From DATIYF01 sp035517775 (GTDB lineage: Bacteria > Acidobacteriota > Terriglobia > Terriglobales > Acidobacteriaceae), in the NCBI GenBank assembly GCA_035517775.1, contig DATIYF010000062.1:1-35232 (forward strand): a DNA stretch of 35,232 bases, read 5' to 3'. Below the pieces are notes generated by a model, which ran no database searches, was not told the origin of the DNA, and saw only the letters and a list, made by a program, of their open reading frames with translations. Shown here piece by piece: positions 14,644 through 21,825 of this stretch (its first letter is position 1; each line of letters starts with the position of its first letter). The position numbers and the translations under genes were made by a program.

Positions 14644-15806
14644 ATCGCACTCCTTTCCACCGCCGGCTCGGGGCTTTCTCCGCGGTACACGCGCGCCACC
14701 CCACGTACGATGCGCCGCACGGGCAATGCGCCCTTCTCATTGCCCAGGAAATCGGCAAAGAAAATTTCGCCCTTTCGGCTACCGCGATAGTACCAGCGCC
14801 TGAGCAGGGCCAGGTGCTCCATGGTTTCAAGCGCCGAGCGCGGCGCCACGGTAGGAATCGCCGCCAGCGCCTCCTGAATCCGCGACTCCATAGACTGCGA
14901 CCGGGTGTGTTTTGGCGGCGGAATGGCAAAGGCCAGCGGGCTGGAGATCAGGCCCCCATCCACGCGAAAAAGATTCACCGATTCGGGCGCGGCGCTTGGC
15001 TGGATTATGACTGCAGACAGCTGGTCGAGCCGGTGAACCATCTCCGGAAGTTGGCTGAGCACAGGCTTCAGCTTCTCCAGGCGCGCGTGCTGCGCGGCCG
15101 CATTTTCAAACTCCAGTTGGCTCGAAGCCTTCTCGCGTTCCACCGCAATCTGGCGCACCAGTGATTGCCCGCCGCTCTCGAAGTATGTCTGCACGCGGCC
15201 GACCTCGGCTGCGTATTCCCCGTCCGTGCAGCCCTTGAAGCAGGGCGCCAGGCACATCTTCATCTCTGAATAGATACAGCCGGGGAAGGCAGGGTCGGGG
15301 CGTAAATCGTCCACGCACCGCCGCATTTTGAAAAAGTCGAGCGAGTCGTTGGCGAACTTCTCGGCTGCCGTACGGGAGGGAAAGGGCCCGTAGTAGAAAG
15401 AGCGTCCGTTTAGCCGGCCCAACCGCGTGGTGATGGAGGCGCGCGGGTACTCGTTTTCCAGATGCAGCTTGAGGAATGGAGCAAAGCGCAGGCGGAGCCG
15501 CGCAGCGTAGCTCTTCGGAAAAACCGAGCGCAAGAGCTTATATAGAAGAAAACCCGATTCGAAATCAGACCCGACCGGGGTGTATTCAATCCAGTGAATG
15601 CGGTCGCGCAGGTTGAGCTTTTTGCTTCGCTCAGTTGGAGGGCCGAGCAGGCGCTGCAGCCGGCGGCGCAGGTTCGCCGTCTTGCTGATGTATGGCTCAG
15701 AATGTGCGTCTTCTCCCTGCAGCAGGAAGACGGCTGGCGCCGCCGGCGCGGAGGCAAATATCTCCGCGTCCCGCTCGGCGATGAATTCGAGCCGCTCGGA
15801 AAGCAC
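14640..15806 (-). CDS. Stand-alone UvrC N-terminal homologue with degenerate GIY-YIG site
   Basis: 388 residues resembling the N-terminal half of excinuclease UvrC. A GIY-YIG-like region lies at about 24-52, a UvrC-type RSFYYGPFPSRTAAEK block at 135-150, a cysteine cluster CIYSEMKMCLAPC at 177-189, and a UvrB-binding UVR motif at about 222-247 (EREKASSQLEFENAAAQHARLEKL in pattern). The RNase H-like and helix-hairpin-helix C-terminal domains of full UvrC are missing. The nuclease signature is altered: GVY is AVF and YVGK is YISK, so cleavage activity is doubtful. It could be a Cho-like repair nuclease or a regulatory UvrB partner. The GTG start has a TAGAAT -10 element 6 bases upstream. Confidence 0.75.
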   Translation of the reverse strand: MLSERLEFIAERDAEIFASAPAAPAVFLLQGEDAHSEPYISKTANLRRRLQRLLGPPTERSKKLNLRDRIHWIEYTPVGSDFESGFLLYKLLRSVFPKSYAARLRLRFAPFLKLHLENEYPRASITTRLGRLNGRSFYYGPFPSRTAAEKFANDSLDFFKMRRCVDDLRPDPAFPGCIYSEMKMCLAPCFKGCTDGEYAAEVGRVQTYFESGGQSLVRQIAVEREKASSQLEFENAAAQHARLEKLKPVLSQLPEMVHRLDQLSAVIIQPSAAPESVNLFRVDGGLISSPLAFAIPPPKHTRSQSMESRIQEALAAIPTVAPRSALETMEHLALLRRWYYRGSRKGEIFFADFLGNEKGALPVRRIVRGVARVYRGESPEPAVERSAM

Positions 15807-15812
15807 GAAGGT

Positions 15813-15818
15813 ATTCTA
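15813..15818 (-). promoter_or_regulatory. -10 element of a leaderless promoter for the UvrC-like gene
   Basis: TAGAAT on the minus strand ends 6 bases before the GTG start at 15806. No Shine-Dalgarno fits between them, so the mRNA probably begins at the start codon. Confidence 0.5.
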
Positions 15819-15850
15819 ATTGGCAGGAAATGGCTTGGGGTGAAGAGAAC

Positions 15851-16684
15851 CTACCGCACAGCGCTGGCGCGCAACTTCTGCCGGTAGTCGGGCGCGTTCA
15901 GGACCAGCACCCGGCACATCTCGCATAGCCGTGAGCGCATGCGCTCGCCGATGCGGTCGCCAAGTGTTTCTTCGCGGTTCGGCCCGCGTGTGCCGGAAAC
16001 TGCCGCTGCTGGCCCATCAAGAAAATTGGAAGTAATGATGGTTGTACGGTTCTCGTTGTAGCGGGTGTTGAGGATCACGCTGACTGTATCCCAGACCCAC
16101 TCGGTGGGCTTCACCGCCCCGAGGTCATCGAGCACCAAAACCTCGGTCTGGAAAACCGGCCGCAGCAGATCGAGTTCGGTCACCTGCACGGATGGGTTGT
16201 ACGAGTTCTGAATTTGCTTTAGTAGTTCCCGATAATCGCAAAATAGGCACGGCACCCGCTTGCTATCAATTAGTTCCCTGAGAATCGCAACAGAAAGATG
16301 GGTCTTGCCGACTCCGCTCGGCCCCACCAGCAGCAACCCCGTTTTATCCAGGGGATAGTGCTCGATGAATTTCTTCGCTGAGATCTTGGCCGAAGCCAAT
16401 GCCTGCTGAGGCCCATCCACTTTGTAGCTGGCTAGGTCGCACATCACATAACGCGGCGGAATGTTTGCCTGTGCCAGCAAGCGCTCTGCCCGCAGGCGGC
16501 CCATGCACTCACACCGCACCACACGCCCCTCAGCGCCAACAGTTTTCCAACCCGAGCCTCCACAAACCGGGCACTGCAACTCAACTTGCCTGCTGCTCGC
16601 TATATTTGGCAGAGTAGCACGCCCAGCAACTTCCCCACTGGGTGAGGCCAGACTCCGGATGGAGCGTACACTTTTCTCGTCCAT
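15851..16684 (-). CDS. DnaC/DnaI-like helicase-loader ATPase
   Basis: 277 residues. The N-terminal region has a zinc-finger-like set CPVCGGSG...RCEC (Cys38, Cys41, Cys58, Cys60), as in DnaI/DnaC-type loaders. The AAA+ core follows: Walker A GPSGVGKT at 121-128, Walker B VLVLDDLGA near 182-190, sensor-1 TSN at 218-220, and RIGERMRSRL at 244-253 with the likely arginine finger. Such ATPases place the replicative helicase on DNA; IstB-like transposon helpers share this fold, but no transposase lies nearby. The ATG at 16684 is inside the end of the upstream gene (104-base overlap, different frame), which implies coupled translation. It probably works with that DUF1376-like neighbour. Confidence 0.82.
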   Translation of the reverse strand: MDEKSVRSIRSLASPSGEVAGRATLPNIASSRQVELQCPVCGGSGWKTVGAEGRVVRCECMGRLRAERLLAQANIPPRYVMCDLASYKVDGPQQALASAKISAKKFIEHYPLDKTGLLLVGPSGVGKTHLSVAILRELIDSKRVPCLFCDYRELLKQIQNSYNPSVQVTELDLLRPVFQTEVLVLDDLGAVKPTEWVWDTVSVILNTRYNENRTTIITSNFLDGPAAAVSGTRGPNREETLGDRIGERMRSRLCEMCRVLVLNAPDYRQKLRASAVR

Positions 16685-17174
16685 TTTCTTTCTTCAGTGT
16701 ACCTTCAAAATCCAGATAAGAAGTGAATTCATCCTTTGTGGATTTGATGGATTTCTTCTTCTTTCTGTGGAATTTAAGTACCTGCTCTTCGTAGATCTGC
16801 AGCAAGCTCCGGTTGTAGATCCAGACAGCACCGTCAGTCGCCGTGCCCTCACGCTCGAACATGCCCAGCACCGGCCCACATTCTTTTTCGAAGAATTGGC
16901 GGGTGCGTGCATTCGCGAGGCGCCACAACTGCCCGTCGTCTGGCAAATATCCCGGACGCTCAGAGACCCACGAGGCAAATAGAAGATTCAGGTACCAGGC
17001 CTGCTGATAATCGCTCAGTGCACGATAGCGCGCGTCGCTGGTCACCCGGTACACGTAAAAGGGGAACCATTCCAGGCATTGCGGATGGCGAATATTTGCA
17101 GGGGAAGGAACCATGGGCCCGACGCTGGGAAGAAACTTTTGCATGAGCGGAGACGTGGGAGCAAGAGAAAACAT
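16581..17174 (-). CDS. DUF1376/DnaD-like replication protein
   Basis: About 197 residues. The central part WFPFYVYRVTSDARYRALSDYQQAWYLNLLFASW, followed by PGYLPDDGQLWRLA, resembles DUF1376 proteins, often encoded next to DnaC-like loaders in phages and chromosomes and thought to be winged-helix primosomal proteins. The C-terminal part is lysine-rich (FHRKKKKSIKS) and then cysteine-containing (GSCWACY). The ATG at 17174 follows AGGAG by only two bases; GTG at 17177 is the alternative, and later Mets would still keep the domain. Base composition is visibly more AT-rich than the surroundings, especially 16680-16790, hinting at transfer. It overlaps the downstream loader gene by 104 bases. Confidence 0.65.
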   Translation of the reverse strand: MFSLAPTSPLMQKFLPSVGPMVPSPANIRHPQCLEWFPFYVYRVTSDARYRALSDYQQAWYLNLLFASWVSERPGYLPDDGQLWRLANARTRQFFEKECGPVLGMFEREGTATDGAVWIYNRSLLQIYEEQVLKFHRKKKKSIKSTKDEFTSYLDFEGTLKKENGREKCTLHPESGLTQWGSCWACYSAKYSEQQAS

Positions 17175-17289
17175 CACTCCTGCTGTGTAGATTTTGTGGA
17201 GATATAGAACGGGTTGTGAATCAGCGAGGAAAATCCGAACGGTGCGAAATTTTCGAATCAGCTTGCAATCTTCCAGCCGATTCTGCCAA

Positions 17290-17318
17290 TTGCGCGATTC
17301 GCAATTTCAGCTTACTAT
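17290..17318 (+). promoter_or_regulatory. ruvB promoter, probably leaderless
   Basis: TTGCGC (17290-17295) and TACTAT (17313-17318) are separated by 17 bp, and the GTG start follows 7 bases after the -10 element. This supports the GTG at 17326 over upstream in-frame starts. Confidence 0.55.
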
Positions 17319-17325
17319 CCGGCCA

Positions 17326-18384
17326 GTGGCCCTCGCGCGGCAAAACCCGAACTTGCAAAAGGAAAGCTTAAAGGACCGGCTGGTCTCAGCTGCTCCTGTA
17401 GAAGATGATTCTTCATTCGAACTGAAGCTGCGGCCGCAACGGCTTGCCGAGTTCATCGGCCAGCCTAAAGTGAAAGAAAATCTGGCCGTGGCCATTGAGG
17501 CGGCGCGCTCGCGCGGTGAGGCCCTCGACCACGTCCTTCTCTATGGCCCGCCCGGCTTGGGAAAGACCACGCTGGCCACGATTATCGCCAACGAACTGGG
17601 CGTTCCCTTTCAGCAAACCTCGGGACCCACTCTACAGATCAAAGGCGACCTGACTGCGATTCTCACTAATCTTCGCGATAAGCAGGTTCTTTTCATTGAT
17701 GAAGTGCATCGCCTGCAACCGGCGCTCGAAGAAATTCTCTATTCCGCGCTGGAAGATTACAAGTTAGACATTCTGATCGGCCAGGGTCCCGCCGCCCGCA
17801 CCCACACGATGGATGTGAAGCCGTTCACTTTCATTGGCGCCACCACCCGCGCCGGGCTGCTTTCTTCGCCGCTGCGTTCCAGGTTTGGCATCGTGCTGCG
17901 CCTCGAGTTCTACAGTCACGAGGACTTGCGCATCATCGTGGAGCGCTCGGCTGAGATTCTCGCGGTGAAAATTGACCGTGATGGCGCGCTGGAAATCGCC
18001 AGCCGCTCCCGGGGAACCCCGCGAATCGCTAACCGGCTCCTGCGCCGGGTGCGCGACTACGCACAGGTGCGTGGCTCGGGCATGATTGACCTGCCCACGG
18101 CCCAGGCAGCTTTGCGCATGCTCGAGGTAGACCGCCACGGCTTTGACGAAATTGACCGCAAGCTGCTGCTGGCCATCATTGAGAAATACCAGGGCGGCCC
18201 GGTGGGTGTGAACACGCTGGCCGCGGCTTTGGCGGAAGAGCCGGACGCGATTGAGGAAATCTACGAGCCCTTCCTCATCCAGATCGGCTTTCTCAACCGT
18301 ACGCCTCGCGGGCGGGTAGCCACGCAACTGGCTTACGAGCATTTTGGCATCGTGCCCAACCGCCGCCAGAGTTCCCTTTTTTAG
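17326..18384 (+). CDS. ruvB: Holliday junction branch-migration helicase RuvB
   Basis: AAA+ motor that drives branch migration on RuvA-bound junctions. From the GTG start it has 352 residues, normal for the family. Features are LRPQRLAEFIGQPKVKENL, Walker A YGPPGLGKTTLA (about 73-84), Walker B LFIDEVHRLQPALEEILY, sensor GATTRAGLLSSPLRSRFG with the arginine finger, and the C-terminal winged-helix block EPFLIQIGFLNRTPRGRVAT. The frame is open 132 bases further upstream, but that part looks non-coding and the promoter lies there. It is separated from ruvA by a DUF5916 gene; no ruvC is in the window. It is divergent from the helicase-loader pair. Confidence 0.95.
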   Translation: MALARQNPNLQKESLKDRLVSAAPVEDDSSFELKLRPQRLAEFIGQPKVKENLAVAIEAARSRGEALDHVLLYGPPGLGKTTLATIIANELGVPFQQTSGPTLQIKGDLTAILTNLRDKQVLFIDEVHRLQPALEEILYSALEDYKLDILIGQGPAARTHTMDVKPFTFIGATTRAGLLSSPLRSRFGIVLRLEFYSHEDLRIIVERSAEILAVKIDRDGALEIASRSRGTPRIANRLLRRVRDYAQVRGSGMIDLPTAQAALRMLEVDRHGFDEIDRKLLLAIIEKYQGGPVGVNTLAAALAEEPDAIEEIYEPFLIQIGFLNRTPRGRVATQLAYEHFGIVPNRRQSSLF

Positions 18385-18437
18385 CTCCCGCTGTTCGTGA
18401 AACGCAAAAACTTCACGAACGCGTTGCAGGGCAGCGG

Positions 18438-20864
18438 ATGCTGATGTATGGTGCGAGCGGCCTTGCGGAGGGGACAGGGCACGCAATCAGGGAAGTTCGA
18501 CAGGGGAAGTTCGACCCGACGGTGCGCCGGTTCTTCGGTTTTCTTCAGCTCTTGAGCGTGCTTGGCCTCCCGGTCTGTCCATGCCCGGCCAGGACTGCGC
18601 CGCAACACGCCCCCACCGCGGGCGCCATGCCCACACCCGTCATCACCATCCCCAGGCTGGCGCAGGCCCCTACGCTCGAAGAATTTCTCGGCATGCGCCC
18701 TCAGGGCGAAGCCGCTTCGCGCATGCTGAAGGTCAGCGGCTTCGTTCAGCGCAACCCGCACGATGGTCAGCCTGCCTCGCAACCCACCGATGCCTACCTC
18801 GGTTACGATGCCAGGAACCTCTATGCCGTTTTTGTTTGCTTCGACGATCCGGCCAAAGTGCGCGCCCGCATGTCGCGCCGCGAAGATATCTTCGATGACG
18901 ACACGGTCGAGATCATTCTCGACACGTTTCACGACCGGCGCCGCGCCTACGCCTTTCAGACCACACCTCTGGGTGTGCAGTGGGATGCCATCTGGACCGA
19001 AGTCCCTATCGAGGACAGCAGCGGCAACACCACCAACTTCGATTCTTCCTTTGATACCGTCTGGAACTCGCGCGGAAAGCTCACCCCCCGCGGTTATGTC
19101 GTCTGGATGGCAATCCCTTTCAAGAGCCTGCGTTTTTCCCCGGTCAAGGAACAAGATTGGGGGATCATTCTTTACCGCGGCATTGTGCGCGATAACGAAG
19201 ATGATTTCTGGCCGGCGATCTCCCAACGCATGGAAGGGCGCCTGGGACAGGCCGCCACGGCCACCGGCCTCGAAGGCATCGCCCCCGGCCACAACATGGA
19301 GTTCATCCCTTACGGCGTGCTGCGCTCCTTCCGCGCCCTTGATACCCGCGATCCCTCGAACCCGGTCTTCGACAGCCGCACTGCCGAATTCCGCGGCGGC
19401 CTCGATTCCAAGTTCGTCCTGCATGACAAGTTCGTGCTCGACCTGACCGCCAACCCTGATTTCAGCCAGGTGGAATCTGACCAGCCGCAAATTACGGTCA
19501 ACCAGCGCTACGCCGTCTTCTTTCCAGAGAAGCGCCCGTTCTTTCTGGAGAACCCCGACTTCTTCAAAACGCCGATTGATCTGGTTTTCACCCGGCAGAT
19601 CGGCGACCCGCAGTTCGGGGCCCGGCTTACCGGCAAGGGAGGGCCTTACTCGGTGGGGATTCTCGCCACGGATGATCGCGCGCCCGGAGAAAGCGTCCCC
19701 AGCAGCGATCCCCTGGCCGGCGACCGCGCCACGTTCACCATCGCGCGCGTGAATCGCGATCTGTTCGGCCAGTCCAGCATCGGGTTGATCTACACCGATT
19801 GGGAGCTTCCCGGCGCCGGCGCGTTCAACCGCGTGGGCGGCGTGGATACCCGGCTCAAATTCAATCCCAACTGGACGGCGATGTTTCAAACTGTGGCGAG
19901 CTCTACCCGCACCGTGTTCGGAACCTACCAGGCGGGCCCCGCTTCCAAGGCGGAAGGCACCTACACCTCCTACCACCTGAACTACGACTTGACCTACAAC
20001 GACATCAGCCCCGGCTTCACCACCCTGGCCGGATTCGTAAACCGCGTGGATATCCGCGACGTCAAGAACACCCTGAACTACTGGTTTCGCCCCAAGCATG
20101 GAGCCCTGCTCTATTGGGGCCCGGGCATCTACACCGATAATGTCTGGGCCCACGACGGCACCCGGCTCGATACCTACTACAACCCCAGCCTGACCGCCTG
20201 GTTCAAGGGTCAGACCTACCTCAGCATTTCTCCCTATGATGAATTTCGCGAACGCCTGCGGCCCTCCGACTTTCCCACGCTCACCGGCAACCAGGACTAC
20301 CACGAGCACAACAGCGTGATTTCCCTCGGCACCAGCTATTGGTCGAAGATGGCGCTGCAGAGTTACTACCAGTGGGGCGACGGCGTGAACTTCGTGCCGC
20401 CTTCCGGCCAAACGCCCTTTCTTGCCAGCCAGGACCTCGCCAGCGTAAAGCTTTCCTTTCGTCCCATGAAGGCGCTCAAGATTGACAACACCTACCTGTT
20501 CAGCCGGCTGCGCGACCGCCGCAGCGGCGATGCCGCGTTCAATAATCACACCATGCGCAGCGAGTGGAACTGGCAGTTCAGCCGCGAGCTTTCTCTGCGC
20601 GTGATCGCACAATACGTCTCCACCCTGGCTAACCCGGCCTTCACCTCGCTGCAGACCGCCAGGCAGTTCAACGCTGATTTTCTGATCACGTATTTCGTAC
20701 ATCCCGGAACCGCCATTTATGTGGGCTACAACAGCGACTTGCAGAACCTGGACCCTGCTCTGGCCCTGGATCCGAATTACGGCCTCATCGCCCGCACGCG
20801 CAGCGGATACATCAATGACAGCCGGCAGTTCTTCGTCAAGGCGTCTTATTTGTTCCGCTTCTAG
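18438..20864 (+). CDS. DUF5916 outer-membrane protein with family-9 carbohydrate-binding-like domain
   Basis: 808 residues. After a weak hydrophobic signal-like stretch (FFGFLQLLSVLGLPVC, about residues 33-48) comes a CBM9/DOMON-like beta-sandwich (TDAYLGYDARNLYAVFVCFDD, FDDDTVEIILDTFHDRRRAYAFQTTPLGVQWDA in pattern). A long DUF5916 region follows (FAVFFPEKRPFFLENPDFF-type motif, here YAVFFPEKRPFFLENPDFF), then many alternating beta strands ending in FFVKASYLFRF, typical of outer-membrane barrels with terminal Phe. Such proteins are common in Acidobacteriota and Bacteroidota; their role is unknown, perhaps glycan or peptide binding and uptake. The start is uncertain: the first ATG leaves a long charged stretch before the hydrophobic segment, and no clear Shine-Dalgarno is seen. 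Confidence 0.8.
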   Translation: MLMYGASGLAEGTGHAIREVRQGKFDPTVRRFFGFLQLLSVLGLPVCPCPARTAPQHAPTAGAMPTPVITIPRLAQAPTLEEFLGMRPQGEAASRMLKVSGFVQRNPHDGQPASQPTDAYLGYDARNLYAVFVCFDDPAKVRARMSRREDIFDDDTVEIILDTFHDRRRAYAFQTTPLGVQWDAIWTEVPIEDSSGNTTNFDSSFDTVWNSRGKLTPRGYVVWMAIPFKSLRFSPVKEQDWGIILYRGIVRDNEDDFWPAISQRMEGRLGQAATATGLEGIAPGHNMEFIPYGVLRSFRALDTRDPSNPVFDSRTAEFRGGLDSKFVLHDKFVLDLTANPDFSQVESDQPQITVNQRYAVFFPEKRPFFLENPDFFKTPIDLVFTRQIGDPQFGARLTGKGGPYSVGILATDDRAPGESVPSSDPLAGDRATFTIARVNRDLFGQSSIGLIYTDWELPGAGAFNRVGGVDTRLKFNPNWTAMFQTVASSTRTVFGTYQAGPASKAEGTYTSYHLNYDLTYNDISPGFTTLAGFVNRVDIRDVKNTLNYWFRPKHGALLYWGPGIYTDNVWAHDGTRLDTYYNPSLTAWFKGQTYLSISPYDEFRERLRPSDFPTLTGNQDYHEHNSVISLGTSYWSKMALQSYYQWGDGVNFVPPSGQTPFLASQDLASVKLSFRPMKALKIDNTYLFSRLRDRRSGDAAFNNHTMRSEWNWQFSRELSLRVIAQYVSTLANPAFTSLQTARQFNADFLITYFVHPGTAIYVGYNSDLQNLDPALALDPNYGLIARTRSGYINDSRQFFVKASYLFRF

Positions 20865-20892
20865 CCGGGGTCCGCTCGCACGCGTTTGCGGC

Positions 20893-20898
20893 TAAAAT
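20893..20898 (+). promoter_or_regulatory. -10 element of ruvA, probably leaderless
   Basis: TAAAAT preceded by GGC ends 9 bases before the ruvA ATG. No plausible -35 or Shine-Dalgarno is visible. It lies in the 43-base gap after the DUF5916 stop, so ruvA likely has its own transcript start. Confidence 0.45.
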
Positions 20899-20907
20899 GG
20901 CGGCAGC

Positions 20908-21483
20908 ATGATTGCCCATCTCCGCGGAAAGTTGCTTTCCAAGCGCCCGGGTCAGATTATTGTCGAGACTGGTGGTGTGGGCTATGAAGTGAGCGTCAGC
21001 GTGCCCACCTATGCCGGCCTGCCCGCCGCGGGAGCCGACGTTTCCCTGCACATTTACACCCAGGTTCGCGAAGACCTCATCGCGCTTTACGGCTTTCTAC
21101 TCTCCGCGGAGAAGGAGCTGTTTGAGCGCCTGATCACCGTCAGCGGCATCGGGCCAAAGCTGGCGATCACGATTCTGAGCGGCATGCCGGCGGAGGAAAT
21201 GGCTGCCGCCATCCGAGCGAACGACCTTGCCCGCCTGACCCGCATTCCCGGCATTGGCAAAAAGACCGCCGAACGCATGGTGCTCGAGCTGCGCGACAAG
21301 CTGCCAGGAGCGCAGCCGGCTGCCGCCCCAGCCTTAAGCGCGCTGGAAGACGATGTGCTTTCGGCGTTAATGAATCTTGGCTATCAGCGGGCCGCGGCAG
21401 AGAAAGCTCTGGCCTCTCTGACCAACAAGAATGGCTCGTTCGAGGGAATATTCCGCCAGGCGCTGGCTGCCCTCTCAAGATAA
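20908..21483 (+). CDS. ruvA: Holliday junction DNA-binding protein RuvA
   Basis: Binds four-way junctions as a tetramer and recruits RuvB. It has 191 residues, as in the family. The N-terminal OB-fold (MIAHLRGKLLSKRPGQIIVETGGVGYEV) is followed by HHH motifs (ITVSGIGPKLAITILSG and LTRIPGIGKKTAERMVLELRDKL), an Ala/Pro linker, and the RuvB-contacting C-terminal domain (DDVLSALMNLGYQRAAAEKALASL). It is convergent with the next gene, with only two bases between the stops. Confidence 0.96.
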   Translation: MIAHLRGKLLSKRPGQIIVETGGVGYEVSVSVPTYAGLPAAGADVSLHIYTQVREDLIALYGFLLSAEKELFERLITVSGIGPKLAITILSGMPAEEMAAAIRANDLARLTRIPGIGKKTAERMVLELRDKLPGAQPAAAPALSALEDDVLSALMNLGYQRAAAEKALASLTNKNGSFEGIFRQALAALSR

Positions 21484-21485
21484 TC

Positions 21486-21779
21486 TCAATTGCCCACAAA
21501 TCGCAGACACATATCCCGGTCCGACTGGCAGCTCTGCGCCATCTCTTTCACCTTCTGCCAGGCTTCTTTCTGCGATTCATCGCTGGCCCGGTCGCGCACC
21601 CGCTCCCATTCTTCAAGAAAAGCTTCCATCTGCAGATGGTTGAAGACGGTCTTGCCGTAGGGGTCAACACAGCGCAGCACGGGAAATTCGCGCTCTTCGC
21701 GCCCGGGCAATACCCCATGCAGCATCACCCAGTCGCTATGCTCGCCGAGATCGTCTTCCAGCTTCACCACCAGAGACAT
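21486..21779 (-). CDS. Small hypothetical protein
   Basis: About 97 residues from the ATG at 21779 (MSLVVKLEDDLGEHSDWVMLHGVL). Acidic N-terminal half, then PVLRCVDPYGKTVFNHLQMEAFLEEWERV and a C-terminal helix with two cysteines. No signal, membrane segment or known motif. I do not recognise the family. The open frame extends to 21836, overlapping the mnmE stop by a few bases, so the pair is probably cotranscribed. The internal ATG is chosen because the extra residues look unconserved, but this is a guess. Confidence 0.6.
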   Translation of the reverse strand: MSLVVKLEDDLGEHSDWVMLHGVLPGREEREFPVLRCVDPYGKTVFNHLQMEAFLEEWERVRDRASDESQKEAWQKVKEMAQSCQSDRDMCLRFVGN

Positions 21780-21825
21780 GCCCGCCTCCGCCGACCTGCC
21801 GAGAACGAATGTACCAATACCGCCC

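Noticed and set aside
15851..16684. IstB-type transposon helper as part of an insertion sequence
   Set aside because: No transposase, terminal inverted repeats or target duplication nearby; the DUF1376-like partner and zinc finger favour a helicase loader.
18381..20702. 773-codon open frame opposite the DUF5916 gene
   Set aside because: The plus strand has recognisable domains and a barrel-type C-terminus; the antisense frame has no motif and arises from GC-rich third positions.
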